A stretch of 33,650 bases of DNA, taken from NCBI GenBank assembly GCA_038257535.1, contig JBBSJE010000046.1, forward strand, positions 1 to 33,650. Reading direction: 5' to 3'. This document shows positions 9,465-17,124 of the stretch, in pieces (the first letter of the stretch is position 1; each line of letters begins with the position of its first letter). The notes under the pieces were generated by a model. That model did not search any database, was not told the origin of the DNA, and worked only from the letters and a program-made list of their open reading frames with translations. The stretch is from JAGTJU01 sp038257535. Lineage in GTDB: Bacteria; Myxococcota_A; Polyangia; Fen-1088. The position numbers and the translations under genes are program-made.

Positions 9465-9525
9465 GCAAATTAGGCCTCACGCTTGCAGAAGTCGGTGGGA
9501 AACAGGATTGAAAGAGGAGGTTGAC

Positions 9526-10026
9526 ATGAAGGGTTTTTCTCGTTGGAACTACGCGTTGTTGGGATTCTGCGTGCTGGCGGCGGCTGGCTGTGCGCACAAG
9601 GCAGAAACAACGGCTAGCAATAAGGCCGCAGGCTATTGTCCGACTGAAGTTCACCACGCCAACGTCGCGGTCGTTGAGGGTGACAAATCAATTGACGTTC
9701 GGATCATGACCCGGCCCGGGGGCGACGCACTCGCCATACAAAACCGTGCCGAGGAAATAGCGGAGGCGCTGGTCCAAATGCATCCGGCAAGGCCCCCAGG
9801 CGCTGAGGAGCCGATTCAGCACGTAGCGGTAAGAGATGTACGGATCAGCAGCATCCCGGAGGGAGCCGTGCTGACGTTCGAGGCCGAGGACGACACGCGG
9901 TTGGCGTTGCTTCGCGATCGCATTGATGATCATGTCATGCGTTGGCGACGAGGCGACTGCCCCATCCTGACGGATGAATCTGTTCGACCAGAAGAAACGA
10001 AAAACTGGCAACGCAACGACCGCTAG
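9526..10026 (+). CDS. Small lipoprotein of unknown function
   Basis: ATG 9526 follows AGAGGAGG (9513-9520) at a 5-base spacing. The 166-residue product starts with a lipoprotein signal ending LAAAGC (Cys22). The mature part is hydrophilic, with alternating beta-strand and helix character (for example AEEIAEALVQMHP, then a strand-rich segment through VLTFEAEDDTRLALLRDRID). No family is recognised. The signal indicates anchoring in the inner or outer membrane facing the periplasm. It converges on the OmpA-type gene with a hairpin between them. Confidence 0.8.
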   Translation: MKGFSRWNYALLGFCVLAAAGCAHKAETTASNKAAGYCPTEVHHANVAVVEGDKSIDVRIMTRPGGDALAIQNRAEEIAEALVQMHPARPPGAEEPIQHVAVRDVRISSIPEGAVLTFEAEDDTRLALLRDRIDDHVMRWRRGDCPILTDESVRPEETKNWQRNDR

Positions 10027-10045
10027 ACAAGGCTGGGGAACACAA

Positions 10046-10073
10046 CCGCTGCGGCCCGGAGGACCGCAAGCGG
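10046..10073. terminator. Hairpin between convergent lipoprotein and OmpA genes
   Basis: CCGCT+GCGG (10046-10054) pairs with CCGC+AGCGG (10064-10073), with one bulged A at 10068 and a 9-base loop. The location between two converging genes suggests a shared terminator. There is no T run. Confidence 0.5.
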
Positions 10074-10110
10074 CTTGAACCCCTCGGGCCCATCGCGCGG
10101 GGCTGCGGGC

Positions 10111-10698
10111 TTATTGCGCCAAACGGATGTCGACCCTGCGGTCGAACGGCCAGCCACGCTCGTCATTGGGCTCCGCTGCTTTTTCGCCTTTCGATACCAC
10201 CTCCAGGCGCGACTTCTCGATGCCCTGATCAAGCAGAAAACCCACCACCGCCTCAGCTCTGGATTTGCCGAGTTGCTTGTTGTAGTCGTCGGGTCCTCGC
10301 GGATCCGTGTGCCCCACGATGCGCAGTTTTGTACGGGTGAGTGGTTTTGTGGTGGTGCAATCGGCGATCTCCTTCAGACGCTCCTTGGCTTCAGGCTCAA
10401 GCTTGGCTGAATCGAACGCAAAGAACGCTTTGTTGGTTTCGATGTTGCACAGCGCCGCCAGCCGGGGCTCGATGTCGATCGCAATGACCGTCAGGGACAG
10501 TGTAGCCATGTCAGCGGGAGGCGCTGTCATGATCGCTGCAGCGACAGGGGGATCAGGAGGTGAGGGCGGCGGCTCAGCCACCAGCGCAGGGTTCGCCACC
10601 ACGGGCGGGGCAAGCGGTGCCTCTATCGGCGCTTTGTCTCGACATCCAAATGAAAAGGATATAGCTCCCACAACCACTCCGCACATGAGTTTCGTCAC
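10111..10698 (-). CDS. OmpA-family peptidoglycan-binding lipoprotein
   Basis: GTG 10698 is chosen because an AGGAG lies about 9 bases upstream and the product begins with a short lipoprotein signal ending FSFGC (Cys19). The 195-residue protein has a Pro/Ala-rich linker (about 25-60) and then an OmpA C-terminal domain: FFAFDSAKLEPEAKERL, VGHTDPRG, NKQLGKSRAEAVVGFLL, and a closing DRRVDIRL. This fold binds diaminopimelate in peptidoglycan and tethers the outer membrane to the wall. The frame extends upstream to 10860, but without a signal sequence or SD there. It lies 171 bases after the FadL-like gene and may share its transcript. Confidence 0.88.
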   Translation of the reverse strand: MTKLMCGVVVGAISFSFGCRDKAPIEAPLAPPVVANPALVAEPPPSPPDPPVAAAIMTAPPADMATLSLTVIAIDIEPRLAALCNIETNKAFFAFDSAKLEPEAKERLKEIADCTTTKPLTRTKLRIVGHTDPRGPDDYNKQLGKSRAEAVVGFLLDQGIEKSRLEVVSKGEKAAEPNDERGWPFDRRVDIRLAQ

Positions 10699-10869
10699 GA
10701 TTCTGTGCTCCTCGTTACTGGTGAGTTTCGGCTTGCAGCCGCATACACTTGCGCTGCCGGAGAAAGGGCGCAGAAACAAAAGGCTTCTTGCGATCTTCCT
10801 GCGCGGCTTGAATCTTTCACCAGCGTCGCATGCAAGATGCTGACCGGCGGCCGGGGCCAAACGCAGCCT

Positions 10870-12219
10870 CTAGAGCCAGGGCCCGACCGAGAGCCCCAGC
10901 GCACGATAGCCCTTGGTTAGATCCGCGCTCGCGGTTGCCATCCAGATCACGCCCAGCCACTTGAGCAATCGCACGTCGGCGCCGAATGTGCCATGAAGGC
11001 GCCCGGGCTCTTTCTGATAAACGGATGGTTCCCAATAGCTGCCAAGGCGGAAGCGCGCGCGGCCGTCCCACTCGCCGGTTTCGAGACCGGCGCGCGGACT
11101 GAGGCGGAGGATTCCCGCGAAAGGAGGCCGCTGGGTGATGTCTCCGGAGAGCAGCCCCACCTCGGTGCCCTGAGCCGGAGCCCCGAGCAAAACCAATTCG
11201 CTTGTCACCACGAACTGCGCGAAGCTGCGGGTGCGGCGAAGATCCTGATCGCTTTCGGGCTCAGCGCTCGCGTTGGCGTTGGGTTGTGTTTTGGTACCGA
11301 AGGGCACGCGCGGATTGAAGCTTCGGTCACCAAACTGGTATGCGGCGCCTACCGCCAGCTGCCAGGGCGCGCCCATGCCATTGGGCACCGTGAGCTCCGC
11401 GAGGCGCAGAGCGTCGCTGTCCTTGGCGGTGGCGAAGGTGCGGTAGTACGTTGCGCCCAAGCGGTAGTTGAACGCATGGGGCGCCCAGATCGCGCCGGCC
11501 ATAAGCCCGAAACTGCGCAGGCCCAGGCTGAGCCCCCGATCGCCTGCGTCAACCTGCGAAAGCGGAACCCAGCCCTTGAGGCCCGCGACGAGCTGTCCTT
11601 CGAGAAAATTGCGGCCCACAGCGAGCGCGGCGATGTGGTTCCAGATCTTCAGGACATCGAAGGGACTGCAGTCGGGAGCCGTCACGCGGACGCAGAGGTC
11701 ATACGAGCGGGTGGCAAGGCTCGCGCCGAAGCCCCAGCGGCCGCGCTTCCAGGCGAGGTCGACTTTCAACACCCCCACAGCCTCCCCCGCTGCGGAGCGC
11801 CCGTCGTTCTCGAAATCTCCTGGTGCAAATCCCAGAAGCCCGCTGCTGCCAAGAACATAGATGCCAGTCTCCATGCGACTGTACTTCCAGTTCTCATAGT
11901 CGAATCGAGTGGCAACTGCCGCTGGATTGAACTGCGTGGCACCCACGCGCGTGCCCATCGCGGTGTACGCACCGCCCATCCCCAGAATGTGAGGCGGCGC
12001 CAAGATCGGGCCAAAAGAGATACCTCGATCCGCGCCGGCCGCACCGGCGTTTTCGGGCGCTTGGGCCAACGAAGTTGATGGCCGTGCGAGGACACCCATC
12101 AGCATGAAGGCAGCGAGGGCGACTTCGTAACATTTGTTACCTTTCCATGTAACGGCAATGCGCCGTTTGGCGGGTTGAGGCGAAACAGCGAACGCACAAC
12201 CAAGCCCCCTCCCTGTCAC
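10870..12219 (-). CDS. FadL/OMPP1-like outer-membrane barrel protein
   Basis: GTG 12219 is supported by GGAG 7 bases upstream and an in-frame stop just before it. The 449-residue protein has an unusually long N-region (about 30 residues) before a hydrophobic core, with likely signal cleavage near SLAQA-PE. The start of the mature part, PPHILGMGGAYTAMG followed by FNPAAVA, is typical of FadL/OMPP1-like lipid-transport barrels ('GxGGA..A...' then 'NPA'). The remainder alternates short amphipathic strands rich in aromatic residues and Gly, and ends on SVGPWL. The substrate cannot be judged. It lies 80 bases downstream of the histidine kinase gene in the same direction. Confidence 0.75.
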   Translation of the reverse strand: MTGRGLGCAFAVSPQPAKRRIAVTWKGNKCYEVALAAFMLMGVLARPSTSLAQAPENAGAAGADRGISFGPILAPPHILGMGGAYTAMGTRVGATQFNPAAVATRFDYENWKYSRMETGIYVLGSSGLLGFAPGDFENDGRSAAGEAVGVLKVDLAWKRGRWGFGASLATRSYDLCVRVTAPDCSPFDVLKIWNHIAALAVGRNFLEGQLVAGLKGWVPLSQVDAGDRGLSLGLRSFGLMAGAIWAPHAFNYRLGATYYRTFATAKDSDALRLAELTVPNGMGAPWQLAVGAAYQFGDRSFNPRVPFGTKTQPNANASAEPESDQDLRRTRSFAQFVVTSELVLLGAPAQGTEVGLLSGDITQRPPFAGILRLSPRAGLETGEWDGRARFRLGSYWEPSVYQKEPGRLHGTFGADVRLLKWLGVIWMATASADLTKGYRALGLSVGPWL

Positions 12220-12299
12220 TTCTCATCTCCAATCATTTGCGTTGGCCGCTGACGTTGCAGATGTGGTGCCAGCGCCGCCCCCGCTGCCCTGCGTTTTTG

Positions 12300-13721
12300 T
12301 CATGCAGGTGGGCGAGAGACATCGTCAAGCGGAAGTCGCAATATGAAAGTTGATCCTTTGTTCGGGCTGCTGTGCGCGTGAGCGGTGCCGCCGTGTGCTT
12401 CCACGACGGCGCGGACGAGGCTGAGACCGAGGCCTAGCCCGCGGCGGCTGCGGCTCGCATCTGCACGGTACAGACGCTGCCATATTCTTTCGAGATGGAC
12501 GGGTTCGATCCCAACGCCGGTGTCAGTGACCGCAACCTCGGCGTGCGCCTTGACCTGCCGCACTTGCACGGTCACGCGGCCACCCGGATCGCTATACTTG
12601 AGGGCGTTGTCCAACAGGTTCGCGACGACTTGGGCGATCCGTTGCGGATCAACCTTCAGAAGCACCGGCTGCTCTGCGATCATGTTCAAGGCGATCTCAC
12701 GTTCTTCCGCGACGTGCTCGTAAAGCTCGACCGCGTCGCGCGCAATTTTTTGTAGATCCACCGTCTGCAATTCAAGGCGCATAACGCCCGTCTCGGCCTC
12801 AGAGATGTCCATCAGTGTGCGCAGCATCGTTTGAAGGCGTTCTGCCTCTTCGAGGCAGTCTGCCAGGGCGTCACGCATTCGCGATGGGTCATCTTCTTGG
12901 CTCAAGGCCAACTCGGCGCCGCTGCGCAGCCGGCTCAGGGGTGTGCGCAGGTCGTGCGCAACATTGTCCAAGGCTTCCCGCATCCCCACGACGAGTCGCT
13001 GATTTTTCGCAAGCACCTGGTTGAACAGCTTGGAAAGCTCGTCGAACTCATCGCCGCTTCCCGATCGAGGAACCCGCGCATCCAGGTCGCCCATGGAGAC
13101 AATGCGGCGTGAGGTCGCGGCCAGCGCTCGAACGGGCGAAAGGGCACGCGAAGTCAGTATCAGGCCTCCCAGTGTTCCGAGAATCAGGGCCAACAGCAGC
13201 AGCGCCACGAGCCCGTTTCGCACGTGAGACAGTAGCTCGCGCCGCGGGCGATCGTCCACGCCGAGCTGCAACCAACGCTGGGCGTCCAACCGCACTTGCG
13301 TCAAGGTCCAAGGCTGACTGGGATGGGTGCCAACGGTCTGAATGACCCGTGTGCCTTCTCCGGGCTGCAGTTGCCGGGCATCGAACGACGGCTCGGGCGC
13401 ATCTCCGGCATACGCCAGCGTCTGGTTGTTTTCGTTAGCAACGCGCACGAACATCCGGCGAACGCTGGTGAAGGTTTCAACGGCTATCGCCTCGGCAACG
13501 CCCGCTGGGCCTGTACGTCGCTCGCTCTGCCCAATCCGCAGCTGATAACGCTGTATCTCCGTTTTTACGAAAACCTCGTGCTGCGTGACAACCGAACGCC
13601 TGACGAGCCACCCTCCACCAACGATTGCCGTCAGCATCGCTAGGACCAGCACGCCCGCGTACCACGCGTTGAGGCGAAAACCGATCGACCGGACCCAAGT
13701 TCTAAGCTGCCCTAAGAACAT
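12300..13721 (-). CDS. Membrane sensor histidine kinase (HAMP domain)
   Basis: ATG 13721 lies inside the end of the response-regulator gene (20-base overlap); the predicted 473 residues start MFLGQLRTWV. Two membrane segments (about 19-40 and 169-189) bracket a periplasmic sensor region of about 130 residues. A HAMP region follows (about 190-243). The dimerisation box has the phospho-acceptor His256 (DNVAHDLRTPLSRL). The catalytic domain shows the N box (VVANLLDNALKYSD, 365-378), G1 (DTGVGI, 400-405) and G2 (GLGLGLSLV). All key residues are intact. It partners the response regulator directly upstream. The signal is unknown, but the pair follows the Bat operon, which suggests an envelope-stress input. 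Confidence 0.95.
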   Translation of the reverse strand: MFLGQLRTWVRSIGFRLNAWYAGVLVLAMLTAIVGGGWLVRRSVVTQHEVFVKTEIQRYQLRIGQSERRTGPAGVAEAIAVETFTSVRRMFVRVANENNQTLAYAGDAPEPSFDARQLQPGEGTRVIQTVGTHPSQPWTLTQVRLDAQRWLQLGVDDRPRRELLSHVRNGLVALLLLALILGTLGGLILTSRALSPVRALAATSRRIVSMGDLDARVPRSGSGDEFDELSKLFNQVLAKNQRLVVGMREALDNVAHDLRTPLSRLRSGAELALSQEDDPSRMRDALADCLEEAERLQTMLRTLMDISEAETGVMRLELQTVDLQKIARDAVELYEHVAEEREIALNMIAEQPVLLKVDPQRIAQVVANLLDNALKYSDPGGRVTVQVRQVKAHAEVAVTDTGVGIEPVHLERIWQRLYRADASRSRRGLGLGLSLVRAVVEAHGGTAHAHSSPNKGSTFILRLPLDDVSRPPA

Positions 13722-14388
13722 ATCCAACGCCTCGAATGGTGTGAATGAGCTTGCGCTCAGGATCACGATCGATCTTGCCGCGCAGCCGGCACACAAGCAC
13801 GTCCACCACGTTGGTCTGTGGATCGAATCCGTAGTCCCAGATGCTTTCGAGGATCATCGTCTTTGACAACACGCGCTCGGCATTGCGCATCAGGTATTCG
13901 AGGAGCGCGAACTCTTTGGCCTGCAGTTCGATCTGTCTGTCGCCGCGGCGGGCTCGCCTGGTGAAGAGGTCAAGCTGGAGATCTTGAAAGAGCAGCTCTC
14001 GCGGGGGATCTGCGCCGTCATCCGCGCGCACGCGGCGAAGCCGTGCATCAATGCGGGCGACGAGCTCGACGAACGAAAACGGCTTGGTTAGGTAATCGTC
14101 CGCCCCCGCCTGCAGCCCCGTCACCCTAGCGTCCACGTCCGACTTTGCGCTCAGCGCGATGACGGGTGTGCGAATCTTCTTGGCACGTGCCTGCTTGATG
14201 ATTTCGTAGCCGGAAAGCTCCGGCAGCATGATGTCCACGATCGCGAGATCGTGTCGATTCTCGACCAGAAGCTGAAGCCCGTCGTTGCCTGTGCGCGCCC
14301 AGTCGACAACGTGGCCCTCTTGTCGCAGGCCCTTTTGCACGTAGGCGCCAATCTTTTCATCATCCTCGATGAGCAGAATGCGCGGCAT
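13702..14388 (-). CDS. OmpR-family response regulator
   Basis: This 228-residue protein has a receiver domain (1-118) with acidic pocket Glu8-Asp9-Asp10, phospho-acceptor Asp52 (IVDIMLP), switch Ser80 (ALSAKSD) and Lys102 (LTKPF). A C-terminal winged-helix DNA-binding domain follows (about 130-226; ELQAKEFALLEYL, then VDVLVCRLRGKID and TIRGVGYVL). ATG 14388 gives the standard N-terminus; GTG 14394 is also possible and neither has a clear SD. The gene overlaps the kinase gene by 20 bases and starts 38 bases after batE, so it is likely co-transcribed with the Bat genes. Confidence 0.95.
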   Translation of the reverse strand: MPRILLIEDDEKIGAYVQKGLRQEGHVVDWARTGNDGLQLLVENRHDLAIVDIMLPELSGYEIIKQARAKKIRTPVIALSAKSDVDARVTGLQAGADDYLTKPFSFVELVARIDARLRRVRADDGADPPRELLFQDLQLDLFTRRARRGDRQIELQAKEFALLEYLMRNAERVLSKTMILESIWDYGFDPQTNVVDVLVCRLRGKIDRDPERKLIHTIRGVGYVLRAA

Positions 14389-14426
14389 GATCACATTCAG
14401 GCCAGGTTCTGGCGCGAAGTCAAGCG

Positions 14427-15170
14427 CTAGCTGGCTTGGTGCACAGCGCTTGGCGAGACCGGCGTCACCCGTGCCGCCGGCACCCAGCCCTCGTCACCCG
14501 CGCGCGTCTGCACGAACGCGTATGTGCCATGCCGCCGCTCGATCGACACCGCCTCCCCCAGAGAAATCGAAAATAGCGCTGCCGCGCCCTCGTAAGGCGC
14601 CTGGCGCGCGACTGTGCCTTCCTCGACGATCAAAGCGTGGTCGAAGCTCTGCTTTGTAGCCAGCACCCCCGCGACAGCAACGCCACCCAGCACAAGCCCC
14701 GCCGCTAGCAGTGCCTGCACACGCCGCCGCGCCGCGGGCGACCGCGCCGAAAGCAACAGACCCGCGCACACGAGCGCGCAGCCAAACAAACCTGCGAACG
14801 CCCATTCACGTGCGCTTACCGATCTCGTGAGACGATCACGCCAAGCCGCTGACGCCACCGGTGTGTGCGCGCGGTCGCGAACCGTCTGCAAGCCCTGGCG
14901 AATCTGTGGGTCGCGCGGCGCTAGCATGCGCGCGCGCTCGAAGCTCACCAAAGCGGGGCCGATCTTACCGGCGGCATTTTGCGCCATGCCCAGATTGTAG
15001 AGCAGGTTCGGCGAGTGACCTCGGGTGGCGATTAACGCCTCGTATTCGCGAATGGCGCTGGTGTGGTCGCCAGCCGCCTGCAGATCGTTTGCCCGTTTCA
15101 GCGCGGCATCGGCGTAAGCAACGCCCGAGGCGGACAACAAAGTGATGCAGATAAGCAGTGAACGTATCAT
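14427..15170 (-). CDS. batE: BatE-like TPR and SH3 domain protein
   Basis: The 247 residues start at ATG 15170, which overlaps the batD stop (ATGA). A signal peptide (cleavage near AYA-DA, residue 20) is followed by TPR repeats (about 22-100; DHTSAIREYEALI and NLLYNLGMAQNAAG). Two membrane segments come next (about 123-142 and 151-171), then a C-terminal bacterial SH3-like domain (about 180-236; ALIVEEGTVARQ to GDEGWVPAARV). The order TPR-membrane-SH3 at the end of a Bat cluster is the usual BatE. Bat proteins are linked to aerotolerance and periplasmic stress; their biochemistry is not settled. Confidence 0.85.
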   Translation of the reverse strand: MIRSLLICITLLSASGVAYADAALKRANDLQAAGDHTSAIREYEALIATRGHSPNLLYNLGMAQNAAGKIGPALVSFERARMLAPRDPQIRQGLQTVRDRAHTPVASAAWRDRLTRSVSAREWAFAGLFGCALVCAGLLLSARSPAARRRVQALLAAGLVLGGVAVAGVLATKQSFDHALIVEEGTVARQAPYEGAAALFSISLGEAVSIERRHGTYAFVQTRAGDEGWVPAARVTPVSPSAVHQAS

Positions 15171-17122
15171 GTGAGTGCCTCCGTGGTCGCAACCGACGCC
15201 GTAGCAGGCGCTGGGGGCGGCGCTTTTAAGGTGGTGAGCAAGTGGTCGAATCGCAACGACCACGCTTGCAGGTCAGTGGTCGGTAGAGGTTGCTGGCAGT
15301 ATTCCGCTTCGTCACCCAACCGGAACAGCGCGCGCAGGTCGTGGGGCGCCGCGGGCCAGCGTCGCGTGACTTCGTCGAGGGTGAGGCCGGCAGGAGCAAC
15401 GTTCCACAATTTGGCGAGAAGATGCTGAACAACCCGCTGACCATTCGCGAAGAACTCTGCGGCGTTCCCGCGCGCCAACGCGGCCTTCATGCTGGCCCGA
15501 TGGCGTTGTACCGCTACGTTCAGTGCGCGCTGCTGCGCCCGTTTGCGCCACACTTCCGTGCGCCGCGTGTGCGCAAGCAGCAGCGCCAGCGACGACAACA
15601 ACAGCATCAAGGCGGCGGTGGGGGCCACCCAGGTTGCAACGCCAGCGCTGGCGAGCGACGTGACCGTCCGACCGACGCTGCTGCGCAGAGCCAGGCCGCC
15701 CAAAACCCCAGCTTCTGGTGCATCCTCGGCTGCAACGAGGGGGGCGGCACCCGGTTCCACCGCGACCTCTATCGCGGGCGCCGTTTTGCGGACGTAGCGC
15801 CCAGAGGCGGGATCAAAATAGGTGAATGACAGCGCGGGCAGCGTTTGCACATCCGCCTGCGTTGGGATAACCGAGCGCTCGAAGGTCTTGCGGCCTTCGT
15901 AGCCTGATTTGTCGGTGGCCTCGAACGAGGCGCGCGCGGCGTAAGCCTTCCACGTTGCCGATTCGGGCAAGGGCACATCTGATACGAGGCCAAAGTTGCC
16001 GCTGCCGCTGACCACCGTGGTGAGCGTGACGGGCTCGCCCGCAATAAGATCTGTGCGAGCGAGCCGCGAGGAAAGGTCAAAGTTTCCGACGGCGCCCGAG
16101 AAGTCGGCGGGGCGACCGGCGGTTGGCAAAGCCGTTACCCGCGTGTCGCGATGGTGCGCCTTCAACGTCATTTCACGCGTCACCACGCGTTCGCGCCCTT
16201 GTGGAAACAGGCCACCACCAAACAAGGATTCGTCTCGCATGGCACCGCGCAGATCAGCGAACGCATCATCAGAGAGCGGATCGCCGTTCATGAGTTGTTC
16301 GACAAGCGACTCGAACCTTCGGTGCCTGCCCCCGTCGGCCGAGCCTTGAGGCATGGGCACGGCCTCGTGGTATTGAACTGTGACGGGCAATTGCATGCGG
16401 AGATCGTGCGCGCCGGACTTCACCGCGGTCAGCACCCCCCGCCACGTGACGGCGAGATGGTTTTGCCCATCAATCGTGGTGGGCGATTGAGAAGGTTCGC
16501 TGTCTAACCCCGACAGAGTAAACGCGTCTGTCGTCATCGCCGGCGGCCCTGTGAGGGTAACGCCGATGCCGCCGCGAAAGTAGGCGCGAACGGTGACAGG
16601 GACCGATTCACCGGCGAACAGGCGCTTCTTGGGCACGTTGAGCCGCAAAAACGCCAAGTTCGCGGCGGAAACAGCTTTGCCGCCTGGGGCCTGCGCGCTG
16701 GCGGCGCTTGCCTTGGCGCCGGCAGACGGTCCGCGCGTGACAGTCAAGGTGACCGTTTGGGCCGGCACGCCACCTTGCTGCACACCCGAGATCTGATATG
16801 TGCCCGGTCGCTGTGGTGTTACAGCGTATGTGAAGGTGGCGCTCGTTTTCATAGCGCCGTTGATCACGCTCATGCTGCTGCGCTGGCCGATGGGCTGAAT
16901 GTCAAGCCCTTCGACCGCGGGCAACTCGGGCACACCTTGTGCTTTGCCAGCCGCGGGGGAATCGACTGTGATTTCTAGACGCGTGGATTCGCCCACGGCT
17001 ACGCTGGCTGGAGAGACTTTAACGCTCACGTCCGAGGCCAAAGCGGAAACTGGCAAGCTGAGGGCGCAGACGGTTGCCAAGGCCCAAAGGGAATGTGAAA
17101 GCGGGTGGCGGGGGGATGTCAT
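15167..17122 (-). CDS. batD: BatD-family membrane protein
   Basis: The 651 residues start at ATG 17122, 2 bases after the upstream stop; a GTG at 17128 that overlaps that stop is an alternative. The signal peptide ends near ALAS. Periplasmic beta-rich repeats follow, typical of BatD: VKVSPASVAVGESTRLEIT near the N-terminus, the 'RLNVPKKRLFAGESVPVTVRAYF' type (about 170-190), and a third copy near DLIAGEPVTLTTVVSG. One membrane segment lies near residue 500 (VATWVAPTAALMLLLSSLAL), followed by a cytoplasmic helical tail. It is thought to bridge BatA/BatB to the periplasm. Confidence 0.9.
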   Translation of the reverse strand: MTSPRHPLSHSLWALATVCALSLPVSALASDVSVKVSPASVAVGESTRLEITVDSPAAGKAQGVPELPAVEGLDIQPIGQRSSMSVINGAMKTSATFTYAVTPQRPGTYQISGVQQGGVPAQTVTLTVTRGPSAGAKASAASAQAPGGKAVSAANLAFLRLNVPKKRLFAGESVPVTVRAYFRGGIGVTLTGPPAMTTDAFTLSGLDSEPSQSPTTIDGQNHLAVTWRGVLTAVKSGAHDLRMQLPVTVQYHEAVPMPQGSADGGRHRRFESLVEQLMNGDPLSDDAFADLRGAMRDESLFGGGLFPQGRERVVTREMTLKAHHRDTRVTALPTAGRPADFSGAVGNFDLSSRLARTDLIAGEPVTLTTVVSGSGNFGLVSDVPLPESATWKAYAARASFEATDKSGYEGRKTFERSVIPTQADVQTLPALSFTYFDPASGRYVRKTAPAIEVAVEPGAAPLVAAEDAPEAGVLGGLALRSSVGRTVTSLASAGVATWVAPTAALMLLLSSLALLLAHTRRTEVWRKRAQQRALNVAVQRHRASMKAALARGNAAEFFANGQRVVQHLLAKLWNVAPAGLTLDEVTRRWPAAPHDLRALFRLGDEAEYCQQPLPTTDLQAWSLRFDHLLTTLKAPPPAPATASVATTEALT

Positions 17123-17124
17123 GG

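Larger units (their letters stand above)
9138..9525. other. Intergenic stretch with terminator and PRC-barrel tail
   Basis: These 388 bases hold no intact gene. In order they contain the candidate terminator (9140-9188), about 110 bases without recognised content, the PRC-barrel remnant (recognisable from about 9298 to 9445), a GC-rich hairpin overlapping its stop (9432-9464), and the ribosome binding site of the next gene (AGAGGAGG, 9513-9520). Confidence 0.6.

Noticed and set aside
10699..10860. Upstream extension of the OmpA-type gene
   Set aside because: GTG 10698 has an SD and starts the lipoprotein signal; the longer form would bury that signal.
10993..12078. Plus-strand open frame of 361 codons
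   Set aside because: It lies opposite the FadL-like gene, shows Arg/Ala/Glu-rich shadow composition, has no SD and no recognisable domain.
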